Positions 33,411 to 42,695 of a DNA stretch of 64,000 bases are shown here, piece after piece. Every line of letters begins with the position of its first letter. The first letter of the stretch is position 1. The translations under genes were made by a program, and so were the position numbers. The notes below the pieces were generated by a model. It did not search any database. It was not told the origin of the DNA and saw nothing but the letters and a program-made list of their open reading frames with translations. The DNA comes from Acinetobacter populi (GTDB lineage Bacteria > Pseudomonadota > Gammaproteobacteria > Pseudomonadales > Moraxellaceae). The DNA lies in the NCBI RefSeq assembly GCF_002174125.1, contig NZ_NEXX01000003.1, forward strand, positions 323,749-387,748, written 5' to 3'.

Positions 33411-36167
33411 TTATTTTATTTGCTCGCCATATTGATCTGCCATAACTTCAACAAAATGATTCGGCTTGATATATTTTTTAATCACATCATTCACATCAGC
33501 AACGGTTAATTTTGCAATGGCTAAATCACGCTGAGCGCGACTTGCCATAGTTTTATCCTGTTCTAGTTGATTGGTCAAAATACGGTGAATATTACGATCA
33601 TCTTCTAACATCGTCGCACGTTGTTTCATAATATTGGCTTTTGCAGCTTCAAGTTCTTGCTCAGTCACCCCATGTTGCAGTAAATCCTGTAAGACCTGAT
33701 GCACGGTCTGAGTAACCTGACTGGCCCGACCTGATGTATAATTGGCACTGATTGTTAATGCACCTGCATTTGTTTCGTCATCCAGATTCAAACGACTTGC
33801 AAAACCATATACCAGCGCATTTTTCTCCCTTAAAGCCTTGGCTAAGCGAGAAGATAATTGTGAATTTCCCAAAATATGGCTAAATACAATCAATGCTGGG
33901 GCATCCTGATGATATACACCAACAGGAACTGTCAGAACACTCTGGTAATTACCAAATTCTCGCTGTTCTGCTAGAACATGCTGGGCTTGTGCAGCATAGC
34001 TTTGATATTGATCTAAAACAGGTGCATAGGGTTGTTTTGAATTCCAGTATGCAAAAGATTTCTTTAAAAGTCGCTGCATCTGCTTGGCATTAAACGCCCC
34101 TGTTACAGCCACTTGTGCATGATTCATGGCAAAATATTTTTGATAAAAATCTTTTACTTGCTGGTTCGTCGCTTGTTCAAGCTGCTTTTTGGCAAATTCG
34201 GGTTCAAAATGATAACGCAAATCCCCTGCCGGATATCGCTCGATTAAGCGGGACAGGGTTAAACCGGCAACCACTTCAGGTTCGGTATATGGTCGATCCA
34301 AACTTTGTAAAGACTGTGCTTTAATCAGATCAAATTCTTTTTGGTCGAAGCGCGGATGCTTTAAGACATCAATAATATAATCAAAATATTGCTCAAAATT
34401 TTCTTTAGGTGCACTAATATTGATTTGCATGCTATTCAGGCTACTATTGACCGAGGCACTACCGTCAAGCGCAATTGACTTATCGGTAATGTCCTGAAAC
34501 GTCTGTTTGTCTGAACCACGTAAAATCAGGTAGGCACTTAAATCAATGATTTCACTTTGATTAAATAATGATTTTTCATTACCAAAATTTAAGTTGATTG
34601 TGGCATATACCCGATCATCGCGAGTTGAAGTTGGAAATAATGCATATTTCATTCCATTAGAAAATTGACCACGCTGAATTTTTTGCTCACTTTTGCCAAG
34701 AAGTTGGGCAGATTGTTTAACAAAGTTAATGACTTCTTGTTCATAGACCTTTGGATCTTTCAAAGGCTGTGCTTGTGCTTCTTGCTGATCCAGTGTTTTA
34801 TTTTGTTCGGTCAGTTGCTGCTGTGCCTGTTTCTGATCTTCGGGTGTCGGTTGAATATCGCCATTCATACGATGTTTGGACACCAGAAAGTTTTTTAATA
34901 CCTGATTAACCTGCTCAATATTCAAATCCTGAACCGCTTGCTGATCTTTAAAAAATTGTTGCCAAGTTTGTTGATTGGCAAGATAACTGCTTAAAGCCGT
35001 ACCCACTGCAACCGAACTACTCATCATATTTTTTTGACTATTCTTGGCAATATTCTTGATACGATTCAGATCAGTGGCAGAAAAAGGTGTTGTATTTTCA
35101 ACCTTCTGTGTCAAGGTCTTTTCGACTGCTTTGGCATCTTGAGTCGGTGCATATACCGCACCTAAAAATACCAGATTAAAATTCTGATCCAGCCATGTGG
35201 TCGACATGACTCCGGTACTGATACCGTTTTGCACCATATTCTGATAGAGATAACCACTCGGTTCCATGGTGTACAAATAAGGGATGATCGACAATGCTGG
35301 CTGAATTGCCTGATCTTGAGCATTGATATAAATATGGAATTTCGCTAGGTCACTGCCTTTTCTGACCACAAAATCACGCTGCTTGATTTGTTCAGGTTGA
35401 AGCACCGGCACTTTTACTGGTGCAGGTAAAGCACGCGATTGAATGCCGGAAAAGTTCTGATCAATATCCTTTAATATCTCTTGTATATCAAATTTACCGG
35501 CAACCACCATCACTGCATTATTCGGTGCATAATATTGACGATAAAAAGTTTGTAGTTCTGGCATTTGAATCGATTTTAGCTCTTCCAAATCACCGATAGG
35601 CAAACGTCCTAAAGATTGATTACCATAGGCAGCTTTCCAGATTTGATCCATCATGACAGCAAAAGGCTGATCCAGTCGAATCTCACGTTCACGACGCACA
35701 ATTTCAATTTCACTGGGTACAAATTTTTCCTGTAACACCAGTTTATCCATGCGTTCGGCTTCAAGAAGCATCATTTCTGCAAGCGCATTTTTATCCGGGC
35801 GCACGATATTGGTATATTGCGTGGTGTAATAACTGGTACTGGCATTATTGCTTAAGGTATATTGATCCAGTCTCCGCTGGAATTCTTCTTGCTTGATATT
35901 CTCTGTACCTTTAAATGCCAGATGTTCCAGCAAATGTGCCAAACCACCTTTGCCTTGCGGATCATTTAAAGACCCAGTGAAATAGATGGTATTGATAAAT
36001 ACTTTATTTTCTTTCTGATTCGGTGCCAATACCACCCGGAATCCATTATCTAATTGATATTCATAAATGTCTTGTTCAGATTTAATTAAAACTGGTTCGC
36101 CAAAACTATAATTGCTGACAGCAACTACACACAATGCCAAAACTAATTTTTTCGCACGTCGTAACAT
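33411..36167 (-). CDS. M16-family (pitrilysin-like) zinc metallopeptidase, two-domain
   Basis: This 918-residue protein has a signal peptide (MLRRAKKLVLALCVVAVSNYSFG). The inverted zinc motif HLLEH is at residues 78-82, with the downstream glutamate in LLEAERMDK. A second, catalytically empty M16 half starts near residue 480 (GQFSNGMKYALFPTSTRDDRV), and family blocks such as SRLAKALREKNALVYGFAS follow. It is exported to the periplasm and probably degrades peptides. It is monocistronic. Length matches the fused class rather than the two-subunit processing type. Confidence 0.92.
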   Translation of the reverse strand: MLRRAKKLVLALCVVAVSNYSFGEPVLIKSEQDIYEYQLDNGFRVVLAPNQKENKVFINTIYFTGSLNDPQGKGGLAHLLEHLAFKGTENIKQEEFQRRLDQYTLSNNASTSYYTTQYTNIVRPDKNALAEMMLLEAERMDKLVLQEKFVPSEIEIVRREREIRLDQPFAVMMDQIWKAAYGNQSLGRLPIGDLEELKSIQMPELQTFYRQYYAPNNAVMVVAGKFDIQEILKDIDQNFSGIQSRALPAPVKVPVLQPEQIKQRDFVVRKGSDLAKFHIYINAQDQAIQPALSIIPYLYTMEPSGYLYQNMVQNGISTGVMSTTWLDQNFNLVFLGAVYAPTQDAKAVEKTLTQKVENTTPFSATDLNRIKNIAKNSQKNMMSSSVAVGTALSSYLANQQTWQQFFKDQQAVQDLNIEQVNQVLKNFLVSKHRMNGDIQPTPEDQKQAQQQLTEQNKTLDQQEAQAQPLKDPKVYEQEVINFVKQSAQLLGKSEQKIQRGQFSNGMKYALFPTSTRDDRVYATINLNFGNEKSLFNQSEIIDLSAYLILRGSDKQTFQDITDKSIALDGSASVNSSLNSMQINISAPKENFEQYFDYIIDVLKHPRFDQKEFDLIKAQSLQSLDRPYTEPEVVAGLTLSRLIERYPAGDLRYHFEPEFAKKQLEQATNQQVKDFYQKYFAMNHAQVAVTGAFNAKQMQRLLKKSFAYWNSKQPYAPVLDQYQSYAAQAQHVLAEQREFGNYQSVLTVPVGVYHQDAPALIVFSHILGNSQLSSRLAKALREKNALVYGFASRLNLDDETNAGALTISANYTSGRASQVTQTVHQVLQDLLQHGVTEQELEAAKANIMKQRATMLEDDRNIHRILTNQLEQDKTMASRAQRDLAIAKLTVADVNDVIKKYIKPNHFVEVMADQYGEQIK

Positions 36168-36555
36168 AATTATTCCAAAATAAAAAATAAATTTTTTGCT
36201 TAGAGATCGTTAGATTGTGGACTATTATTCATTGTTAGAGAATATATTGCGTTATTTTTTGCAAAATTAATATGAAAAATCAACCATTCATCAGGCTAAA
36301 AATTAACAGAATCATAAGACTGACCAAAATTAGAGTGATTACTCCAATTTCAGCAATTATAATTTCAGTATTGCGGCACTATTCTATGACAGCCTAAATT
36401 CAGTTTAGGTAATATTGGAAAAAACATCATGGATTTATGATCTTTGGTGAAATAAACAATCCTGAATATGAAGCCTAGATGGTAAGACATCTCAATCTCC
36501 AGAAATCGCAGCATCAGGGATTCTTATACAAAGGCAAATTCAAAAAGGACAACAC
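36168..36555. other. Intergenic region upstream of hydrolase gene
   Basis: 388 AT-rich bases with the divergent promoters of the M16 and hydrolase genes. A small hairpin CCTAAA-TTCAG-TTTAGG is near 36393-36409. Short frames here lack ribosome-binding sites. Confidence 0.35.
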
Positions 36556-37368
36556 ATGCAAAGTTCATTTAAGCTCAATCATATTTTTAATGTTGAAATT
36601 CAACACTATTTCCCCGATCAGGACGTCCAGCATATTGCCATTCTTTTGCCCGCCATTGGTATCACTATTGATAAATATCAAAAATTGATTACTCTGTTGA
36701 ATCAAGCCAATATTGCCATCATCACTGCCGACTATCCCGGTTATGCAAAGAATTTACCCAAGGTAGATCGCCATCATTCTTATGGCTATGCAGATTTAAT
36801 TGAACAATTTATTCCGGCTTTAGTTGCCGATGCCAAGCAGTTTGCAATGTCTAAAACTCCAACATTTATCGGACATAGTCTGGGGGCACATATTGCCACA
36901 CTCTACGCCCAACATCATCCATGTAATGTGATCGGTATTGCCACCGGAAATATTTTTTATAAACACTGGAAAGGAAAAGCACGTTATAAAATGCTGGCAA
37001 CAGCCTACACTTTTCGCTTATTGGTCAACACACTCGGTTATTTACCCGGTGATAAGATTGGTTTTGGCAAACGGGAAGCAAAAGGTTTGATCAATGATTT
37101 TGCCAGTATCGTAATCCGAGGCAATTATCGTCATATTGTAGCGGACTATCATAAAAGCAATGCTGCTAATCTTTTTCTACAAATACAAGGAGATCAATGG
37201 GCGCCTATGACCTCAATTGTTGCGCTTGCCAATTTATACCACTATCCGCATATTGAACAAATCAAATTACCGACAGACATTAAAGGTAATCCGCATAGTG
37301 TCTGGTTAAAAGCACCTGAAATCGTAATATCAAAAATTTCACAGTTCCTAAACAATATTAATGCTTAA
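36556..37368 (+). CDS. Alpha/beta-hydrolase family protein
   Basis: This 270-residue protein has the nucleophile elbow GHSLGAH at about residues 110-116. The oxyanion region is ILLPAIGITIDKYQKLI, where the usual HG is replaced by AIG, and the catalytic histidine is probably in KGNPHSVWLK. There is no signal peptide. It is a probable esterase or lipase of unknown substrate. It stands alone, followed by a terminator. Confidence 0.82.
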   Translation: MQSSFKLNHIFNVEIQHYFPDQDVQHIAILLPAIGITIDKYQKLITLLNQANIAIITADYPGYAKNLPKVDRHHSYGYADLIEQFIPALVADAKQFAMSKTPTFIGHSLGAHIATLYAQHHPCNVIGIATGNIFYKHWKGKARYKMLATAYTFRLLVNTLGYLPGDKIGFGKREAKGLINDFASIVIRGNYRHIVADYHKSNAANLFLQIQGDQWAPMTSIVALANLYHYPHIEQIKLPTDIKGNPHSVWLKAPEIVISKISQFLNNINA

Positions 37369-37544
37369 AAAGTAAGCATATAAGCTGGTATTTAATCAAC
37401 TTTCATCTCTTTGTAAGAAACCTGATCTATATTGAGTCATACAAAGACTTGATAACAATAATTTGACGATTTGAAATGACAACAAGGGACATTATGACGA
37501 TAACCCATGCAACTGAGAGATTGCAGACAATACAGCATTAAGAC

Positions 37545-37592
37545 AATAAAACCAGCCAATCAACACTCATTGTTGATTGGCTTTATTAATTT
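37545..37592. terminator. Bidirectional intrinsic terminator
   Basis: AGCCAATCAACA (37554-37565) and TGTTGATTGGCT (37571-37582) are perfectly complementary with a 5-base loop and A/T flanks. Confidence 0.85.
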
Positions 37593-37629
37593 TTACTGTA
37601 CTAATTTGTACTTTCAACATTCTTTCAGA

Positions 37630-38130
37630 TTAGGCATCAACACGAACATTTAATACCTCAGATGGAATATCCGCCCGCCAGTTCTTGCGTAAAACTGGCA
37701 AATAAAAACTTGCACCCAGTTCGACCAACTCGGCATCAAGTAAGCTATGAATTGCCTGTAAAAATACATAGTCGGCATATAATAGATTCAATCTAGGCTG
37801 GGCATGCTGAAATTTCTTGCGCGCCTGTTGCGCCTGTTTTACCAATTGATTGGCAAACTCCTGATTTTTATATTTGCTTAATGCAGCCAGACGAATCTCA
37901 ACCGTTGCCCATTCCTGTATCAAACGTTTAAAAAGCTTAAAATTTTGCTCATTACTTTCCCATGTGACCTCATCAAGACGAGTTTCATCTTCCGGTAAAA
38001 CCGGGAGTAATAAATCAAAAGTAGATGGAAAAATTTTCTTAAAATTCATCATAAATTTAATCGGATCTTCACCCGGAAAATCGGTGAATTCAATTGTTTT
38101 CTGACCATCTTTTAAGAAAATAACCAACAT
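37630..38130 (-). CDS. Conserved hypothetical protein, 166 aa
   Basis: Soluble protein starting MLVIFLKDGQKTIEFTDFPG. A helical, basic centre (FANQLVKQAQQARKKFQHAQ) is followed by LNLLYADYVFLQAIHSLLDAELVELGASFYLPVLRKNW. No signal peptide, membrane segment or catalytic motif was found. I do not recognise a family. It lies downstream of sohB on the same strand but behind that gene's terminator, so it is probably separately transcribed. Confidence 0.75.
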   Translation of the reverse strand: MLVIFLKDGQKTIEFTDFPGEDPIKFMMNFKKIFPSTFDLLLPVLPEDETRLDEVTWESNEQNFKLFKRLIQEWATVEIRLAALSKYKNQEFANQLVKQAQQARKKFQHAQPRLNLLYADYVFLQAIHSLLDAELVELGASFYLPVLRKNWRADIPSEVLNVRVDA

Positions 38131-38298
38131 GGATTGCTCTATATTTTTGAAGATGACGGTATTGTAACGATAGTTGCCTGTGCTTTCTAATCTTTTATTT
38201 AGGTCTGTTGGTAATTCGGCAGAATTGCTCTGGTGAATCCGGATCTTCTCCTACATCGCAGTTAAATATCAAAAACATATATGAGCATTTAGCAGACA

Positions 38299-38329
38299 CA
38301 AAAAAATCAGCCTAAAGACTGATTTTTTA
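38299..38329 (-). terminator. Intrinsic terminator of sohB
   Basis: AAAAAATCAG (38301-38310) and CTGATTTTTT (38319-38328) form a perfect stem, giving a U-run on the minus strand. Confidence 0.82.
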
Positions 38330-38340
38330 CTTCAACATGA

Positions 38341-39303
38341 TTAAATCTTGGGATCACGTAGCTCAATACTTCTTTGTGACAATTTCATCAAACTTTCACG
38401 CGCCGTTTCAATCACTACAGGCAATACGGATTGCGCCATTTGCGCTGCCTGTAAACTCAGTTTTTCACCTAAAGTCGGTTTTTTCCGAGTATTAATCACA
38501 TAAATATCATGCTGTGGTAAATGTTCAAGCAAATAGGCATCCGAAGTTTGCAATTTGTCTACCAGTTTTAACTTCAATGCATCTTCACCATACCAATGTT
38601 CACCTGTTGCAACATCACTGACATTTAATTGTGGGCGATAGTTCTCGACAAAATGTTTGAATAATTGATGAGTTTGTTGCAACTCCTGTTCAAATTTGGC
38701 TTTGCCCTCTTCTGAGTTTTCACCAAAAACCGTCACAGTACGTTTATATTCACCTGCGGTAAAAACTTCATAATCAATGTTATGCTGTCTTAATAATTTA
38801 TTGAAATTGGGTAATTGTGCCACAACACCAATTGAACCCAGAATTGCAAAAGGTGCGGCAACAATCTCGCTGGCAATACATGCCATCATATAGCCGCCAC
38901 TCGCTGCAACTTTATCTACGCAAATGGTGAGATGAAATCCGGCATCACGTAAACGAACCAATTGTGCCGCAGCCAAGCCATAACCATGTACCACACCGCC
39001 CGGACTTTCCAGACGCAATACGATACGATCCTTACCTGCTTTTGCCGTAGCCAGAATCATAGTGATTTCTTCACGTAACTGCTCGACTGCACTGGCCTGA
39101 ATATCACCTTTAAAATCTAATACAAAGATTTTTTTATTATGCTTTTTGCGTAATACCGCCTCTTTTTTTAATTGCGCCGCAAATTGTAATTGTTCGATCC
39201 GCCCCATTGTACTTTGTGCAATTCGGCGACGTTGTTGTTCAACACGACTATTCAGATGAACGATACGTAATTCGGCAGGTAATTTCGGTAAATGAAATAG
39301 CAT
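38341..39303 (-). CDS. sohB: S49-family signal-peptide-peptidase-like serine protease
   Basis: The preferred start at 39303 gives about 320 residues (MLFHLPKLPAELRIV). ClpP-like core blocks are FVLDFKGDIQASAVEQLREEI, VVLRLESPGGVVHGYG-like, then the catalytic serine in DKVAASGGYMMACIA and FAILGSIGVVAQ, with the base lysine expected in AGEYKRTVTVFGEN. SohB/SppA proteases degrade peptides at the membrane. A canonical N-terminal anchor is weak, so membrane association is uncertain. Confidence 0.88.
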   Translation of the reverse strand: MLFHLPKLPAELRIVHLNSRVEQQRRRIAQSTMGRIEQLQFAAQLKKEAVLRKKHNKKIFVLDFKGDIQASAVEQLREEITMILATAKAGKDRIVLRLESPGGVVHGYGLAAAQLVRLRDAGFHLTICVDKVAASGGYMMACIASEIVAAPFAILGSIGVVAQLPNFNKLLRQHNIDYEVFTAGEYKRTVTVFGENSEEGKAKFEQELQQTHQLFKHFVENYRPQLNVSDVATGEHWYGEDALKLKLVDKLQTSDAYLLEHLPQHDIYVINTRKKPTLGEKLSLQAAQMAQSVLPVVIETARESLMKLSQRSIELRDPKI

Positions 39304-39521
39304 ATAGTTTTTATTCCAGTATTCAATGAGAACCAATTTCACTAACATGAGGGTATTGGCATTAAAATTCAACTTGATTTATGCAATTTATTTGCAATCC
39401 TGTCAATATTTGCGCCAGCGTCCTCACCATAAGCACACAAACAGAATAAGGTCTGATCTAAAATTATTCACCGTTTAAAAACTCAAAGTCTATGTTATAG
39501 TAGCGCAAAGTTTTGTTTTGA

Positions 39522-39965
39522 GTGCATTATTTGTTTTATCGTAGTGGCATACTGCTTGGTTTCTTTGCAGTATTTTTGCAAATTGCTGTTTTTTTACAAG
39601 CGTTGCTACCCGTGCAATATCAGATTTCACCCATCTGTGAAACGATCTCACGCGCCCTATCGATTGAGCAACAGCATACTCCGCAACATTCATCACATCA
39701 TGTCAGTCTAAGTGATCATTCACAGCATCAACTTAGTACGTCTTCAACTATACATGACGGTCATCATCATGATATTCATCACCAATGTCAGTATTGTACG
39801 GTCTATGCCAATCTGGTTTTGCCACCTGAACTTGGGGTAAAAGAAGTTCTGGAGCGTATTCAGGTTCGTTTATTGCTGTTTAAACGCACACTGGCGCATG
39901 TTTATTTTGCCTTACAACGTCTCTTTCTCTTACCACAAGGACGTGCCCCGCCTGTATTTGCATAA
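39522..39965 (+). CDS. DUF2946-type His-rich protein (copper-linked)
   Basis: This 147-residue protein has a GTG start without clear ribosome-binding site, so the start is uncertain. An N-terminal hydrophobic segment (GILLGFFAVFLQIAVFLQALLP) is followed by a His-rich stretch (residues about 53-88, e.g. HDGHHHDIHHQCQYC) with a CxxC motif, and then a basic amphipathic region. DUF2946 proteins often neighbour copper transport genes. It lies directly before an OprC-like receptor, fitting a role in periplasmic copper handling. Confidence 0.75.
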   Translation: MHYLFYRSGILLGFFAVFLQIAVFLQALLPVQYQISPICETISRALSIEQQHTPQHSSHHVSLSDHSQHQLSTSSTIHDGHHHDIHHQCQYCTVYANLVLPPELGVKEVLERIQVRLLLFKRTLAHVYFALQRLFLLPQGRAPPVFA

Positions 39966-40034
39966 ATTTAAATACGTTCTTTGATTAAAGGCCTATGCCC
40001 TTTAATCCCGTTAAATTTATGTTTGAGTACAATT

Positions 40035-42098
40035 ATGCTTACGTTTTTTAGATTACAACCGCTTACGGCTGCAATTACACTTGCTTTCAGCTCGACTCTG
40101 GCGATTGCACATTCAGAGCAACAGGATGAGCCAACCCTACAACTTGCACCCATCGTGGTCACTGCCCAAAATGAATATACAGAAGCCAATGGCTTAATGA
40201 TTCATGCTGACCCAAAACAGCCAATCCAACCCATTCCTGCCAGTGATGGTGCCGCATATCTTAAAAGCATCGCAGGTTTTAATAGCATCAATAGTGGTGG
40301 TACCAATGGTGATATTACATTCCGTGGACTGTTTGGTTCCAGAATAAAAGTTTTGACCGATGGCAGTGAGAATCTAGGTGCTTGTCCAAGTCGAATGGAT
40401 GCACCAACTTCTTATATTTCTCCCGAAAGTTATGACCGCATCACCGTCATTAAAGGTCCACAAACTGTTGCTTATGCCAATACAGGATCTGCGGCAACGG
40501 TGATGTTTGAACGCGATGTGCCCCGTTTTGATGCTGATAAACCTTATCAAGGACAAGCCAGTGTTGTGATCGGCTCATTTGGGCGGATAGATCACAATGT
40601 AGATGTTGCTGTAGGAAATGACCATTTTTATAGCCGATTGAATGCCAACCGATCCAAATCGAATAGTTATCAGGATGGTGATGGAAAAACTGTACCTTCC
40701 GCTTGGGAAAAATGGAATGCTGATCTAACACTAGGATGGACGCCAGATACAGATACGCATGTCGAACTCAAAGCAGGAAAATCCGATGGCGAAGCCGAAT
40801 ATGCTGGACGCAGTATGGACGGTGCCAAGTTTGCTCGGGAAAGTCTTGGCCTTGGTTATACACAGGAAAATTTAGGTCAATATTTTAAAAAACTTGAAGC
40901 ACAGATTGACTATAGTTTTAATGATCATGTCATGGATAACTTTAGCTTACGTGAATTTACACCATCTGGCGGTATGTCTATGCCAATGTCCAGTAATGTA
41001 TCCCGTAAAACCATAAACGCCCGCCTTGCAGGGACTTATGACTGGCACAAACTGAGCATCAAGTCGGGGGTTGACCATCAATATAACCAACATGCCAGTC
41101 GCAGTGGTATGGGCAATAGTTATATCGATGCTGGACGTAGCAAGGATATGCAATTTCAGTCCTCTGGCATATTTACTGAAATAAGCTATCCATTACATCC
41201 ACAATACCAACTGGTCACAGGTATTCGTGCCGATCATATAGAGGTTAAGGATCTACGTGAAGCATCCAAAATCAGTGGCTACAATACCAAACTTGCAAAA
41301 ACACTGCCTAGCGGCTTCATTCGTCTAGAAAGTGAAAATTCTGATGCAACACTGAAAAGCTATGTTGGACTCGGCTATGTAGAACGTATGCCCGATTATT
41401 GGGAACTCTTTAGCCCGGTACATGGCAATGCAGGTTCAAGTAATACTTTTAATGGTGTAAATCCTGAAAAGACCACCCAGCTCGATCTTGGCTTGCAATA
41501 TGAGCAAGGCGCATTGCGTGGCTGGACCTCTATCTATGCTGGTGTAATACAGGATTATATTTTGATGAGCTACCATCAGCATGCGATGGGTTCAATGAGC
41601 CATGGCATCAGCGCAGGGGCAAAAAATGTTGATGCACGTATTGCCGGTGCAGAAGCAGGTCTTGCTTATCAATTTACCGATCGTATTCTAGCCGATGCCA
41701 GCCTTGCTTATGCTTGGGGTGAAAATCATAGTGAACATAGCGCATTAGCCCAAATCGCCCCGCTAGAAGGTCGCTTTAACTTAAGATATGTTGCAGATCG
41801 TTATAGTCTGGGTGCATATTTACGTGCAGTTGCCAAACAAAACCGGATTGCCTACCATCAGGGAAATATTGTCGGTTATGATCTGGCAGAAAGTAAGCGT
41901 TTTAGCACACTGTCATTCAATGCTTCCTATCGTTTAAATTCCTCCGTTGATTTATCCGTCGGTATCGATAATGTATTGAATAAAACCTATGCAGAACATC
42001 TAAATAAAGCCGGTAATGCAGGTTTTGGCTATGCCAGTGAGGAACAGTTCAATAGTATTGGACGTAATTACTGGACACGCCTTAGTATGAAATTTTAA
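40035..42098 (+). CDS. oprC: TonB-dependent copper receptor, OprC-like
   Basis: This outer-membrane receptor has about 687 residues. The signal peptide ends near SSTLAIA, the plug domain begins with a TonB-box-like APIVVTAQ, and a 22-strand barrel ends YWTRLSMKF. The plug contains GACPSRMDAPTSYISPESYD, where C117 and M121 form the CxxxM copper site known from Pseudomonas OprC. The Met-rich loop GGMSMPMSSN could supply further methionine ligands. It imports copper. DUF2946 upstream and a His-rich membrane protein downstream complete the set. Confidence 0.92.
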   Translation: MLTFFRLQPLTAAITLAFSSTLAIAHSEQQDEPTLQLAPIVVTAQNEYTEANGLMIHADPKQPIQPIPASDGAAYLKSIAGFNSINSGGTNGDITFRGLFGSRIKVLTDGSENLGACPSRMDAPTSYISPESYDRITVIKGPQTVAYANTGSAATVMFERDVPRFDADKPYQGQASVVIGSFGRIDHNVDVAVGNDHFYSRLNANRSKSNSYQDGDGKTVPSAWEKWNADLTLGWTPDTDTHVELKAGKSDGEAEYAGRSMDGAKFARESLGLGYTQENLGQYFKKLEAQIDYSFNDHVMDNFSLREFTPSGGMSMPMSSNVSRKTINARLAGTYDWHKLSIKSGVDHQYNQHASRSGMGNSYIDAGRSKDMQFQSSGIFTEISYPLHPQYQLVTGIRADHIEVKDLREASKISGYNTKLAKTLPSGFIRLESENSDATLKSYVGLGYVERMPDYWELFSPVHGNAGSSNTFNGVNPEKTTQLDLGLQYEQGALRGWTSIYAGVIQDYILMSYHQHAMGSMSHGISAGAKNVDARIAGAEAGLAYQFTDRILADASLAYAWGENHSEHSALAQIAPLEGRFNLRYVADRYSLGAYLRAVAKQNRIAYHQGNIVGYDLAESKRFSTLSFNASYRLNSSVDLSVGIDNVLNKTYAEHLNKAGNAGFGYASEEQFNSIGRNYWTRLSMKF

Positions 42099-42209
42099 CA
42101 AAAGGCTTAACAAATAACTTTTGGGTGGATGGGCTAAGCATGCCACAATCCGCCTAGATTTTTAATGACTTAGATTCACATTTCAGGATTTATACTTTAG
42201 GTGAAAGAT

Positions 42210-42446
42210 ATGAGTAACGAAAACCTCGCCTCAAAATCAATATTTGGATGGAAAGGTGTGATTATTGCCTGTGTACTTGGCTCAATCTTTATGGCAATCC
42301 TATATCTTGCCATTAGTAATGAACCAGATTATATGCCAAGTCAACAGCGCAAAAAACAGCAGGAAATGCAGATGCCGCAACAAGATGCTGCGCAACAACA
42401 AAGCTCTCATACACATTCTGCTACAGCATCAGAGCATAACCATTAA
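42210..42446 (+). CDS. Small His/Met/Gln-rich membrane protein of the copper cluster
   Basis: This 78-residue protein starts at the ATG (42210) behind AGGTGAAAG. One membrane helix (GVIIACVLGSIFMAILYLAI) is followed by a polar tail rich in Q, M and H (MQMPQQDAAQQQ, HTHSATASEHNH). The tail could bind copper. It follows oprC by 111 bases and ends before a strong terminator. No named family recognised. Confidence 0.72.
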   Translation: MSNENLASKSIFGWKGVIIACVLGSIFMAILYLAISNEPDYMPSQQRKKQQEMQMPQQDAAQQQSSHTHSATASEHNH

Positions 42447-42562
42447 ATCATTATTGCTTTAAATTTTACTGTACTGATAAAAATCAAATTGTTAAAGCGC
42501 TGATTCATCAAGTAGCGCTTTAATAAATTGTATTTTAATAGAGCCTGTTGATTTTTTATGAT

Positions 42563-42604
42563 AAAAAAAGCTGGATTCTGCTTATTACAGAATCCAGCTT
42601 TTAG
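42563..42604. terminator. Bidirectional intrinsic terminator
   Basis: AAAAGCTGGATTCTG (42566-42580) and CAGAATCCAGCTTTT (42588-42602) give a perfect 15-bp stem with a 7-base loop. Confidence 0.88.
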
Positions 42605-42695
42605 TTTATGTTACTTCATCAATCCAATGTCTTTAATCAATGAAGCAACATTTTTGCGCTGAACTATTTCAAACTACAACCAAGTCTTTTAAAAC

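Noticed and set aside
36280..36395. Short frame of about 41 codons before the hydrolase gene
   Set aside because: No ribosome-binding site and no recognisable protein pattern.
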